From Nocardia transvalensis NBRC 15921 (lineage in GTDB: Bacteria > Actinomycetota > Actinomycetes > Mycobacteriales > Mycobacteriaceae): a stretch of 48,327 nt of DNA. Positions 23,138-31,338 of this stretch are shown here, in pieces. The notes beneath the pieces were generated by a model that was not told the origin of the DNA, searched no databases, and saw only the letters and a program-made list of their open reading frames with translations. Positions within the stretch are counted from its first letter, which is position 1. Each line of letters opens with the position of its first letter. The stretch spans positions 1 to 48,327 of the forward strand of contig NZ_BAGL01000087.1 of NCBI RefSeq assembly GCF_000308875.1, read 5' to 3'. The position numbers and the translations under genes were made by a program.

Positions 23138-25696
23138 TCAGCCGCGCCCCACGATCAGGCCGTCGCCGTCGGGTGCGACGGTGACCTTCACCAGGTCGCC
23201 GTCGGCGACCTCGCCGGCCAGCAGCTCCTTCGCGAGGGAGTCGCCGATGGCCTGCTGGATCAGTCGCCGCAGCGGACGGGCGCCGTAGGCCGGGTCGTAG
23301 CCGCGCACGGCCAGCCAGAACCGCGCCGAATCGGTGACGTCCAGCTTCAGCCGCCGCTGCGACAGCCGCTTCTGCAACTGCTCGAGCTGGATGTCGACGA
23401 TGTGCTCCAGCTGCTCCTCGTCGAGCGCGGTGAACATCACCACGTCGTCCAGGCGGTTGAGGAACTCCGGCTTGAACGCCGAGCGCACGGCATTCATCAC
23501 GAAGTCCTTGTCGCCGCCCGCCCCCAGGTTGGAGGTGAGGATGAGGATGGCGTTGCGGAAGTCGACCGTGCGGCCCTGGCCGTCGGTCAACCGGCCCTCG
23601 TCGAGCACCTGCAGCAGGATGTCGAACACGTCCGGGTGGGCCTTCTCGATCTCGTCGAACAGCACCACCGTGTACGGCCGCCGCCGCACCGCCTCGGTCA
23701 GCTGACCGCCCTGGTCGTAGCCGACGTAGCCGGGCGGGGCGCCGACCAGCCGGGCCACCGAGTGCTTCTCGGAGTACTCGCTCATATCGATGCGGATCAT
23801 GGCCCGCTCGTCGTCGAACAGGAAGTCCGCCAACGCCTTCGCCAGCTCCGTCTTACCGACGCCGGTCGGGCCGACGAACATGAACGAGCCCGTGGGGCGG
23901 TTCGGATCGGCGACTCCGGCCCGCGCGCGGCGCACCGCGTCGGAGACAGCCACGACCGCGTCGCGCTGCCCGACGACCCGCCGGCCCAACTCCTCCTCCA
24001 TGCGCAGCAGCTTCTGAGTCTCGCCCTCGAGCATGCGGCCCACGGGGACGCCGGTCCACGACGAGACCACCTCGGCGATATCGTTCGGGCCGACCTCCTC
24101 CTGGAGCATGACCTCGCCGTCGGCGGCGGTCCCGGCCTTCTCCTCGGCCTGTTCCAGCTGCTTCTCCAGCTGCGGGATGCGGCCGTAGCGCAGTTCGGCG
24201 GCCTTGCCCAGATCGCCGTCGCGCTCGGCGCGCTCGGATTCGCCCTTCAGCGTCTCGAGCTCCTCCTTGATGACGCGCACCGAGTCGATGGCCTGCTTCT
24301 CGTTCTGCCAGCGGGCCATCAGCTGGTTGAGCTTCTCGCGGTCGTCGGCGAGTTCCTGGCGCAGCCGCTCCAGCCGCTGCTTGGAGGCCTCATCGGTCTC
24401 CTTGGCCAGGGCCATCTCCTCGATCTCGAGGCGGCGCACGGCCCGCTCCACCTCGTCGATCTCGACGGGGCGGGAGTCGATCTCCATGCGCAGCCGCGAC
24501 GCCGACTCGTCGACCAGGTCGATCGCCTTGTCGGGCAGGAAGCGCGAGGTGATGTAGCGGTCGGACAGCGTCGCCGCGGCCACCAGCGCGGAGTCGGTGA
24601 TGCGCACGCCGTGGTGCACCTCGTACCGCTCCTTGAGTCCGCGCAGGATGCCGATGGTGTCGGCCACCGACGGCTCGCCGACCAGCACCTGCTGGAAGCG
24701 CCGCTCCAGGGCGGCGTCCTTCTCGATGTGCTGCCGGTACTCGTCGAGGGTGGTCGCGCCGACCAGCCGCAGTTCGCCGCGGGCCAGCATGGGCTTGATC
24801 ATGTTGCCCGCGTCCATCGCCGACTCGCCGGTCGCGCCCGCGCCGACGATGGTGTGCAGCTCGTCGATGAAGGTGATGATCTGCCCGGCGCTCTGCTTGA
24901 TCTCCTCGAGGACGGCCTTGAGGCGCTCCTCGAATTCGCCGCGGTACTTCGCGCCGGCGACCATCGCGCCCAGATCCAGCGAGACGAGTCGCTTGCCGCG
25001 CAACGATTCCGGCACGTCACCGGCGATGATGCGCTGGGCCAGGCCCTCGACGATCGCGGTCTTGCCGACGCCCGGCTCGCCGATCAGCACCGGGTTGTTC
25101 TTGGTGCGGCGGCTCAGCACCTGCACCACGCGGCGGATCTCGGTGTCGCGGCCGATGACCGGATCGAGTTTGCCGTCGCGGGCGGCGGCGGTCAGATCGG
25201 TGGAGTACTTCTCCAGGGCCTGGTAGCTGCCCTCGGGATCGGGCGAGGTGACGCGGGCGTTGCCGCGCACGGCGGTGAACGCCTCGCGCAGCGCGTCGGC
25301 CGTGGCGCCGTACTTCAGCAGCAGCTGCGAGACATCGGAATCGCCCTCGGCGAGGCCGACCACCAGATGTTCGGTGGAGACGTACTCGTCCCCGAGTTCG
25401 GTGGCCAGCTTCTGGGCGGCGGTGACCGCGGCCAAAGCCTCGCGGCCCAGCTGCGGGGAGGTGGTCGCGCCGGTCGCCCGGGGCAGCCGGTCGACGATGT
25501 CCTGGGCCTCGCGTCGCACCGTCGCCGGGTCGACCGCGACTGCCTTCAACAGGGGGGCGGCGATGCCGTCGGTCTGATCCAGCAACGCCACCAGCAAGTG
25601 CGCCGGACGGATCTCCGGATTGCCCGCGGCAGATGCCGCCTGCAGGGCGGCGGTCAGCGCCGCCTGGGTCTTGGTGGTGGGATTGAACGAGTCCAC
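23138..25696 (-). CDS. clpB: ATP-dependent disaggregase ClpB
   Basis: 852 residues from GTG 25696 (AGGAAGG 5 nt upstream; GTG 25702 is too close to it). The N domain (1-145) starts MDSFNPTTKTQAA as in other actinobacterial ClpB. NBD1 has Walker A at 206-213 (GEPGVGKT). The coiled-coil middle domain spans about 400-530. NBD2 has GPTGVGKTELAKAL around 600. ClpB works with DnaK/DnaJ/GrpE to dissolve aggregates, and those genes are 7 kb away. A HAIR operator lies at 25775-25795, so HspR should repress it. Confidence 0.97.
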   Translation of the reverse strand: MDSFNPTTKTQAALTAALQAASAAGNPEIRPAHLLVALLDQTDGIAAPLLKAVAVDPATVRREAQDIVDRLPRATGATTSPQLGREALAAVTAAQKLATELGDEYVSTEHLVVGLAEGDSDVSQLLLKYGATADALREAFTAVRGNARVTSPDPEGSYQALEKYSTDLTAAARDGKLDPVIGRDTEIRRVVQVLSRRTKNNPVLIGEPGVGKTAIVEGLAQRIIAGDVPESLRGKRLVSLDLGAMVAGAKYRGEFEERLKAVLEEIKQSAGQIITFIDELHTIVGAGATGESAMDAGNMIKPMLARGELRLVGATTLDEYRQHIEKDAALERRFQQVLVGEPSVADTIGILRGLKERYEVHHGVRITDSALVAAATLSDRYITSRFLPDKAIDLVDESASRLRMEIDSRPVEIDEVERAVRRLEIEEMALAKETDEASKQRLERLRQELADDREKLNQLMARWQNEKQAIDSVRVIKEELETLKGESERAERDGDLGKAAELRYGRIPQLEKQLEQAEEKAGTAADGEVMLQEEVGPNDIAEVVSSWTGVPVGRMLEGETQKLLRMEEELGRRVVGQRDAVVAVSDAVRRARAGVADPNRPTGSFMFVGPTGVGKTELAKALADFLFDDERAMIRIDMSEYSEKHSVARLVGAPPGYVGYDQGGQLTEAVRRRPYTVVLFDEIEKAHPDVFDILLQVLDEGRLTDGQGRTVDFRNAILILTSNLGAGGDKDFVMNAVRSAFKPEFLNRLDDVVMFTALDEEQLEHIVDIQLEQLQKRLSQRRLKLDVTDSARFWLAVRGYDPAYGARPLRRLIQQAIGDSLAKELLAGEVADGDLVKVTVAPDGDGLIVGRG

Positions 25697-25765
25697 GGTC
25701 ACCTTCCTACTAGTCGATTCCGTGCACCGCCGCGAGATTCCGGGCGCTGCTCCTGTCAGTCCAAC

Positions 25766-25795
25766 GCCGTAGGAGTTGAGTCTGTTCCGCTCAAG
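25766..25795 (-). promoter_or_regulatory. clpB promoter with HAIR operator (HspR site)
   Basis: GTTGAGT (25775-25781), 7 nt, GCTCAAG (25789-25795) matches the HAIR consensus CTTGAGT-N7-ACTCAAG except at the outermost base of the left half and the first base of the right half. On the minus strand TTGAGC (25794-25789) can serve as -35, 17 nt from TACGGC (25771-25766) as -10, so HspR would cover the promoter. Confidence 0.85.
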
Positions 25796-25984
25796 TCTGG
25801 AAAACTTCGGGGCATGCCGCAAGACCACCCCGCCGTGAGGTGAACGCTACGCGCGTCGGAGAAAACCGACTGCCCTGAATTACGGAAATATCCGATGTCA
25901 GCCGTTTACGATGGCCGAAGTTCGTGCATAGCCATCGAGTTCGAAGCAATACAAACGAGCACAGTCACGAACACAGGAGCAGCG

Positions 25985-26917
25985 ATGCGCGCGATGGTGG
26001 TTCACGACTTCGGTGGCCGGGCCGAACCGGCGGAGGTACCGACCCCCGCGCCGGGGCCCGGCGGCATCCAGATCCGGATCGAGGCGGCCGGGGTGAACCC
26101 GTTCGATCGCAAGATCGTCGACGGCATCCTGAAAGATCGGCTCCCCTACGACTTTCCGATGATTCCGGGCATCGACGGTGCGGGGACGGTGTCGGCCGTG
26201 GGCCCGGGTACCGAGGCCTTCGCCGTCGGCGACCGCGTGGCCGGTAAATTTCTCGTCCCGCCGATCGGGCACGGCACCTTCGCCGAATACATCGTGGTGC
26301 CGGAGCGGCAGGTCACCACCATTCCCGACGCGGTCACCGCCCTCCAGGCCGCCGCGCTGCCGACCGCCGGGCTCACCGCCCAGGACCTCACCGACGCCGC
26401 GGGCCTCACGCCCGGACAGGTGGTGCTGATCAACGGCGCCGCGGGCGGGGTCGGATCGTTCCTGGTGCAGCTGGCCAACGCGGCCGGTGCGCAGGTCATC
26501 GCCACCGCCCGCGCCGACGACACCGACCGGATGATCCGGCTGGGCGCGGCCGAGGTGGTCGACTACACCCGCGCCCCGGTCGGCGATTCCGTGCACTTCG
26601 TCCAGCCGGACGGCATCGATGTCCTGTTCGACCTGGTCTCCCCCGGCCCCCGGCTGGCCGATCTGCTCGAGGTCGTCCGGGCGGGCGGCGCGGTGTTCAG
26701 TACCGTCGGCGCCGCCGACGAGGCCGAACTGCGGGCCCGCGGGCTGCGCGGCGGCAACCTCGACTCCACCGCCGGGGCGGACCGGCTGCGCCACCTGCTG
26801 CGGCTGGTGGCCGACGGCGATGTGGTGGTCCCGATCGAGGCGGCCCGGCCGCTGACCGACGCCCCGGCCGTCCTCGGCGCGGGCGGTGCGCGCGGCAAGA
26901 CGGTGCTCGTCGTCTGA
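25985..26917 (+). CDS. NADP-dependent quinone oxidoreductase-like protein (zinc-free MDR)
   Basis: 310 residues from ATG 25985, with AGGAG (25975-25979). The N-terminal GroES-like domain contains GVNPFDRKI and GIDGAGTVSAVG. A Rossmann domain has NGAAGGVGSFLVQLANAAGAQV. No catalytic zinc ligands are present, as in quinone or crotonase-type medium-chain reductases. It probably reduces quinones or enones with NADPH. It diverges from clpB; no link to it is evident. The first 30 codons of the longer frame are not needed. Confidence 0.88.
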   Translation: MRAMVVHDFGGRAEPAEVPTPAPGPGGIQIRIEAAGVNPFDRKIVDGILKDRLPYDFPMIPGIDGAGTVSAVGPGTEAFAVGDRVAGKFLVPPIGHGTFAEYIVVPERQVTTIPDAVTALQAAALPTAGLTAQDLTDAAGLTPGQVVLINGAAGGVGSFLVQLANAAGAQVIATARADDTDRMIRLGAAEVVDYTRAPVGDSVHFVQPDGIDVLFDLVSPGPRLADLLEVVRAGGAVFSTVGAADEAELRARGLRGGNLDSTAGADRLRHLLRLVADGDVVVPIEAARPLTDAPAVLGAGGARGKTVLVV

Positions 26918-27222
26918 CCCGACATCGAGCCGGCGACGAGCGCCCGGTCGCGTAACCGGCCGTTGTAGACGACAATCGGCGGCATCGATGCGTCCACGCC
27001 CGGCAACTCCGGCGGCCCCCTGTTCCGACGTCGCGACGGCCCCACTCGGCGGTCCCGCGGAGACCGGGGCCACAATTGTTCCCGGTTTGGTCACCCGCGA
27101 TTGTGGGTAAAGCAATCCGCCCATAATCGTGCGACCACGGTTTTATCAGGGATACTTGACGACGAGGACCTCCAGACCAGGCGGTTCTCGGATAGTTACT
27201 TGCAGAAAGGAAGCTCGACGTC
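26918..27222. promoter_or_regulatory. Intergenic region upstream of the first flavohemoglobin gene
   Basis: 305 nt, no gene seen. TTGTGG (27101-27106) and CATAAT (27122-27127), 15 nt apart, are a weak sigma-A-like pair. The segment 27090-27200 is AT-richer than its surroundings. No clear operator, though CACCC and GGGT flank 8 nt at 27092-27108. Confidence 0.35.
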
Positions 27223-28380
27223 GTGGATGCGCGTACAGCTGCGCTGGTCCGCGCCAACTTCCGGTCGGTAGTCGAGGCGCCGTCCGGGCCCGAACGGCTG
27301 ATCAGCGCGTTCTACGGGCACCTGTTCGCGGAGAACCCGCGGTTGCGCGAACTCTTCCCGCCGACCATGGACATGCAGGCCAAGCGGTTGATGACCGCGA
27401 TCGGCTTCGTACTGGACCATCTGGAGAGCTGGGACCGGGCGCAGCGATTCCTCGAACAGCTCGCCCGCGACCATCGCAAATACGGCGTGGAAGCGGCCCA
27501 CTACGACCTCGCCGGCCGCGCCCTGGTCGCCGCGTTCCGCACCTACAACGGACCGAACTGGACCCGGCCGCTGGAGGCGGGCTGGCGCGATATCAGCATC
27601 CTCATCTCGGCCTCGATGGCCATCGGCGCCAATTCCGACAAGTCGCAACCGTATTGGGAGGCGACGGTGGTCGGTCATCGCCGCGTCCTCGACGATCTGG
27701 CCATCGTGCGGTTGCAGTCGGAGAGCCCGATCCCGTATCAGGCCGGGCAATACGTGCCGATCTCGATTCCGCAGCGGCCCAAGATGTGGCGATACCTATC
27801 CCCGGCCATCCCGACGAATCCCTACGGCGAGATCGAATTCCACGTCCGCAAGGTGCGCACCGGGTGGGTGAGCCCCGGCATCGTCAACGAGACCCGGGTC
27901 GGGGACGTCTGGCAGATCGCGGGCCCGCTGGGCGGCCTGCACGTGGAGCGCAACAGCGGCCGCGACGTGCTGATGATCGGTTCCGGCACCGGAATCGCCC
28001 CGCTGCGCGCGCAACTCATCGAGATGGGCCGCCGCGGCATGAATCCCCGGGTGCACTTCTTCATCGGCGGGCGCTACCCCTGCGACCTGTACGACGTGGA
28101 GAACATGTGGCAGCTGTCGTTGAGCAATCCGTGGCTGACCGTGGTTCCGGTGTGCGAGAACGAATCCAACCCGTGGTGGCATCCCTATCCCCCCGCCGAC
28201 CCGCCGTTCGGCATGCACCGGCGATTGATCGGTAATCTGGGCGCGGTGGTCGCCAGCATGGGCGCGTGGGCCGACCGGCAGATCCAGATCGCCGGTTCCG
28301 GGCGGATGATCGCCGACACCCGCCGCGCCCTGCTCGCGGTCGGCACCCCGGAGTGGGCGATCATGTCCGATCCGGTGTGA
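27223..28380 (+). CDS. Type II flavohemoglobin (globin-FAD-NAD reductase)
   Basis: 385 residues from GTG 27223 with AAAGGAAG upstream. Globin domain (1-140) with tyrosine Y31 at the distal B10-like position and proximal H84 in DHRKYGV. FAD domain (about 145-245) with the binding motif as RYLS (190-193) where classical flavohemoglobins have R-x-Y-S. NAD domain with IGSGTGIAPLRAQ. The same substitutions define the mycobacterial type II group (Rv0385), reported to oxidise D-lactate instead of acting as a simple nitric oxide dioxygenase. Next gene after clpB and the oxidoreductase, as Rv0385 follows clpB. Copy 4 of the hairpin element starts right at its stop. Confidence 0.9.
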   Translation: MDARTAALVRANFRSVVEAPSGPERLISAFYGHLFAENPRLRELFPPTMDMQAKRLMTAIGFVLDHLESWDRAQRFLEQLARDHRKYGVEAAHYDLAGRALVAAFRTYNGPNWTRPLEAGWRDISILISASMAIGANSDKSQPYWEATVVGHRRVLDDLAIVRLQSESPIPYQAGQYVPISIPQRPKMWRYLSPAIPTNPYGEIEFHVRKVRTGWVSPGIVNETRVGDVWQIAGPLGGLHVERNSGRDVLMIGSGTGIAPLRAQLIEMGRRGMNPRVHFFIGGRYPCDLYDVENMWQLSLSNPWLTVVPVCENESNPWWHPYPPADPPFGMHRRLIGNLGAVVASMGAWADRQIQIAGSGRMIADTRRALLAVGTPEWAIMSDPV

Positions 28381-28403
28381 TCCCGGCCGAAAGCATGCCG
28401 GGA
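28381..28403. repeat. Interspersed hairpin element, copy 4
   Basis: Arms TCCCGGC (28381-28387) and GCCGGGA (28397-28403), loop CGAAAGCAT. It begins one base after the flavohemoglobin stop codon and lies between two co-directional genes, so it may attenuate transcription into the reductase gene. Confidence 0.75.
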
Positions 28404-28438
28404 AACGAAAAGTCGCTCTTGACAGAAGGGTAGCCCCA

Positions 28439-29221
28439 GTGACCATCGGGCCCGACCAGACCGGGGAGATCCATCTCGGTACGCAGGAGTGGCGTTCCAC
28501 GGTGGTGGGGCATCATCGGCTGCGGCACGATCTCGCGGTGATCCGGTTGATCGGCGAGTACGTGCCGTTTCTCGCCGGGCAGTCGGTGGAGGTCCAGGTG
28601 CCGCAGCATCCGGGGTTGCGGCGGCGGTTGTCGCCCGCGCTGCCGCCCTCGCTGGACGGCAAGCTGGAGTTCCACGTGCGGACCGTCCCGGGCGGCTGGT
28701 GCAGCGGGTCGATCGTGGCCGACACCCGGCCCGGCGACGAATGGCGTCTCGGCGCCCCGGCGGGCTGGCTGAGCGTCGACGACTGGGCCACCGATGTCGT
28801 GATGATCGCCGGCGGAACGGGTCTGGCGCCGCTGCGCTCGCTGCTGCTGGAGCTGTCCCGCCGCCCCGAACCGCCGCGCACCCACCTGTTCGTCGGCGCC
28901 CGCACCCCGCGCGACCTCTACGCCTCGGACATGTTGTTCCTGCTGGCCGGCGAATTGCCCTGGCTCACCGTGATTCCGGTGGTCGAGGGCGCCTACGACC
29001 CCGGCTGGGTCGACGAATGGTACGAACGCTGCCGCGTGGACATCGGTTTCGACGTGGACGAGATGCTGGAGGGCACCCTCGCCGAGGTCGTCGGCGATAT
29101 GGGCCCCCTACTCCATCACCAGGTGCTGGTGTGCGGCTCCCCCGGCATGACCCGCGCCACCGTCGACCGCCTGATCCAGACCGGCACCCCCGCGGAAGCC
29201 ATTCGCTACGAAGGGCTTTAG
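28439..29221 (+). CDS. Stand-alone FAD/NAD reductase related to type II flavohemoglobins
   Basis: 260 residues from GTG 28439 with AGAAGGG at 28424-28430. It matches the reductase half of the neighbouring flavohemoglobins but has no globin domain. FAD motif RRLS (62-65), then an NAD-binding GGTGLAPLRSLL and a C-terminal VLVCGSPGM. It also carries an insertion with YDPGWVDEWYERCRVDIGFDVDEM absent from its relatives. It may pair with the upstream protein, or reduce another globin. Its stop is 8 nt from the convergent stop of the second flavohemoglobin. Confidence 0.85.
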   Translation: MTIGPDQTGEIHLGTQEWRSTVVGHHRLRHDLAVIRLIGEYVPFLAGQSVEVQVPQHPGLRRRLSPALPPSLDGKLEFHVRTVPGGWCSGSIVADTRPGDEWRLGAPAGWLSVDDWATDVVMIAGGTGLAPLRSLLLELSRRPEPPRTHLFVGARTPRDLYASDMLFLLAGELPWLTVIPVVEGAYDPGWVDEWYERCRVDIGFDVDEMLEGTLAEVVGDMGPLLHHQVLVCGSPGMTRATVDRLIQTGTPAEAIRYEGL

Positions 29222-29229
29222 GCCGTGCG

Positions 29230-30396
29230 CTAGAGCAGGGGGTCGTGGCGGATGTTCTTGGTGGGCAGGCCCGTGGCCATGAGGCGGAACTTGGTGGTCT
29301 GGATCATGCTCGGGGAGCCGACGATCTGGACATCGCGGTCGTCCCAGCGGCCGTGGGCGGCGACGACCCGGCCGATCTGGCCGATGCGGCGCGGTTCGAT
29401 GCCGGGAAGTTCGGGCGGGTCCTCGGGGTCGTAGTGCCACCAAGGGTTTTCGTCGCTCTCGACCACCGGGGTCACGGTGAGCCACTTGTTGGCCACGGCC
29501 AGTTCGCTGAGCACCGGCAGGTCGTAGAGGTCGCAGGGGTGGCGGCCGCCGAGGAACAGGTGCACCTTGGGATTGGAGCGGCGACGGGTCATCGCCATCA
29601 GCTGCGCCCGCAGCGGGGCGATGCCGGTGCCGCAGCCGACCATCAGCATCTTGCGCCGCGTATTGCGGAGCATGCCGAGCCCGCCCAGCGGCGCCCCGAG
29701 CAGCCACGTGTCGCCGACCTCGGTATGCGTGACCATCGCCGGGCTGACCCAGCCGCCGGTGACCGCGCGGATGTGGAATTCGATCTCCCCGTTGGGATTC
29801 GCGGGGACCGCCGGAGACAGGTACCGCCACATGCGCGGCCGGGACGGAATCTGCACGCTCATGTACTGGCCGGCCGTGTACTGCATCGGCTCGTCCAGCC
29901 GCAGGCGCACGACCGCCAGATTCCGCAGCACCTCGCGGCGTTCGATCACGGTCCCGGTCCAGTACGCCGGCGTGTCCTCCTGCTCGGCGGCGCCGATCAT
30001 GGTGTCGGCGATGACGCCGATGCCCTCGGCCCAGGCCCGCTCGACCTCGTCGGTCCACAGCTCGGTACCCGCGTAGGCGCGTAGCGCGGCCTGCAGCGAT
30101 TCGCCCACGGCCGCATAGTGTTCCGCCCGCACGCCGTACTTGCGATGGTCGCGCCCGAGCTGCGCGAGGAACGGGAGCAGGCGCTCGGGCTCCTCCAGCC
30201 GGTCCACCACGTGGGCGATGGCCTTGACCAAGCGGTCGCGCTGGGCTTCCAGTGCGGCGGGGAAGAATTCGCGGACGTGCGGATGCTCGGTGAACAGGAT
30301 GGCGTAGAACGATCGCGCGAGCTTCTCCGGTCCCCCCTCCTCCGCAGCAACCGCCTTGAACGTCGTTCTTATCAATGCGACGGTCCGCGAATCCAT
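29230..30396 (-). CDS. Second type II flavohemoglobin
   Basis: 388 residues from ATG 30396 (in-frame GTG 30405 is the alternative). It has the same architecture as the 27.2-kb gene, with distal Y31, proximal H84 in DHRKYGV, RYLS at 191-194, and CGTGIAPLRAQ. The two are clearly paralogous yet diverged along their whole length. It faces the reductase gene tail to tail and is transcribed from a long intergenic region. Whether the two globins have different substrates or are expressed under different conditions is unknown. Confidence 0.9.
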   Translation of the reverse strand: MDSRTVALIRTTFKAVAAEEGGPEKLARSFYAILFTEHPHVREFFPAALEAQRDRLVKAIAHVVDRLEEPERLLPFLAQLGRDHRKYGVRAEHYAAVGESLQAALRAYAGTELWTDEVERAWAEGIGVIADTMIGAAEQEDTPAYWTGTVIERREVLRNLAVVRLRLDEPMQYTAGQYMSVQIPSRPRMWRYLSPAVPANPNGEIEFHIRAVTGGWVSPAMVTHTEVGDTWLLGAPLGGLGMLRNTRRKMLMVGCGTGIAPLRAQLMAMTRRRSNPKVHLFLGGRHPCDLYDLPVLSELAVANKWLTVTPVVESDENPWWHYDPEDPPELPGIEPRRIGQIGRVVAAHGRWDDRDVQIVGSPSMIQTTKFRLMATGLPTKNIRHDPLL

Positions 30397-30948
30397 GTGT
30401 CTCACAACCCCATTTCGCACTCGAACACGGGCCACACCGACGAGCGAGGTGCTGCGGACACTCGACAGCAGCCGATGTGAACAGAGTGTAGGGGAGGTTT
30501 GCCAGCAACGGAACGATCCCACCGAACAACGCGCATGTAATTCCGTCGAAACCAGCACCCCAAACGTAAAGCCCCATGGAAACCGACCGTTTGACTAGGA
30601 CACGCCAGTCGAAATAGCCTCCATCACACGGAATTTGCGGGATTCGTTTTGCGATCCACAGGCTTACAGCGATTTTGCCGCAAACTTTCTGAGACACAGG
30701 AGATGTGGATCAAAGCCCCGAAACGGACACTCCGGCAACGCGAAAGCGACACGCCGGGGTGGGGCGGGACGAACGTGCCAGTAACACAATGTGTTCGATG
30801 CACGGGGAAGTCCAGCACATAGTTAGCAACAGGAAGCTTTCGTGCTCCCACATGTTTCCGGCGTGCTCTTGGCCGGAAACCCGCAAGCCGACAACGAAAC
30901 AGCGCCCCCGGTCTCCCGAGAGCGCTGCTCATACCTAGCGGCGGAGAC
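30397..30948. promoter_or_regulatory. 552-nt noncoding region between hspR and the second flavohemoglobin
   Basis: No convincing gene. It is AT-richer than average. Contents: the hairpin element at 30854-30880; an inverted repeat GATCCACA (30653-30660) and TGTGGATC (30704-30711); TTTGC-C-GCAAA (30674-30684); and TTTGCG at 30634 and 30648. Plausibly a regulatory region for the flavohemoglobin, transcribed leftward, and the 3' end of the dnaK operon. Confidence 0.5.
30854..30880. repeat. Interspersed hairpin element, copy 5
   Basis: Arms GTTTCCGGC (30854-30862) and GCCGGAAAC (30872-30880), loop GTGCTCTTG. This is the reverse orientation with two or three changes in the loop. It lies 68 nt past the hspR stop, where it could act as the terminator of the dnaK operon. 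Confidence 0.75.
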
Positions 30949-31338
30949 CTATCTCCGCTTGTTGCGGGGCTGCCAGACCACCAGCGCGGTGCTGCGCTGG
31001 GGCGGGGACAGTTCGGGGCGGTAGCCCGCGCGCATCCGCTCGACCTCGGCGGCCAGTTCGCGGACCCGCTCCTGCAGTTCCTCGACCTGGTTGGTGAGTT
31101 CGATGATCCGCTTGATGCCGGCCAGGTTGACGCCCTCGTCCTGGGACAGCCGCTGCACCTCGCGCAGCAGCTCCACGTCCCGGGCCGAATAGCGTCGGCC
31201 GCCACCCGAAGTACGCTGCGGGGTCACCAGACCCAGCCGGTCGTAGGTGCGCAGGGTCTGCGCGTGCATACCGGCCAGTTGGGCGGCCACGGAGATCATG
31301 AAGAACTCCGCGCCGCTGTGCGCCTTCTTGGGATCCAT
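30949..31338 (-). CDS. hspR: Heat-shock repressor HspR (MerR family)
   Basis: 129 residues from ATG 31338, which overlaps the dnaJ stop by one base (TGATG) and has GGCAGG upstream. MerR-type winged helix (about 14-60): ISVAAQLAGMHAQTLRTYDRLGLV then GGGRRYSARDVELLREVQRL. A coiled-coil tail with VEELQERVRELAAEVERM follows. HspR binds HAIR inverted repeats, with DnaK as co-repressor in Streptomyces. Two HAIR sites are found here, upstream of clpB and of dnaK. Last gene of the operon. Confidence 0.95.
   Translation of the reverse strand: MDPKKAHSGAEFFMISVAAQLAGMHAQTLRTYDRLGLVTPQRTSGGGRRYSARDVELLREVQRLSQDEGVNLAGIKRIIELTNQVEELQERVRELAAEVERMRAGYRPELSPPQRSTALVVWQPRNKRR

Noticed and set aside
22199..25843. 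Long plus-strand frame of 1214 codons antisense to clpB and the DUF5666 gene
   Set aside because: Typical shadow of a high-GC coding strand. The minus-strand clpB protein has clear Walker and N-terminal motifs, while the plus frame shows no recognisable domain.
28419..28424. TTGACA as a -35 promoter before the reductase gene
   Set aside because: No -10 box at 16-18 nt, and the site overlaps the ribosome-binding AGAAGGG.
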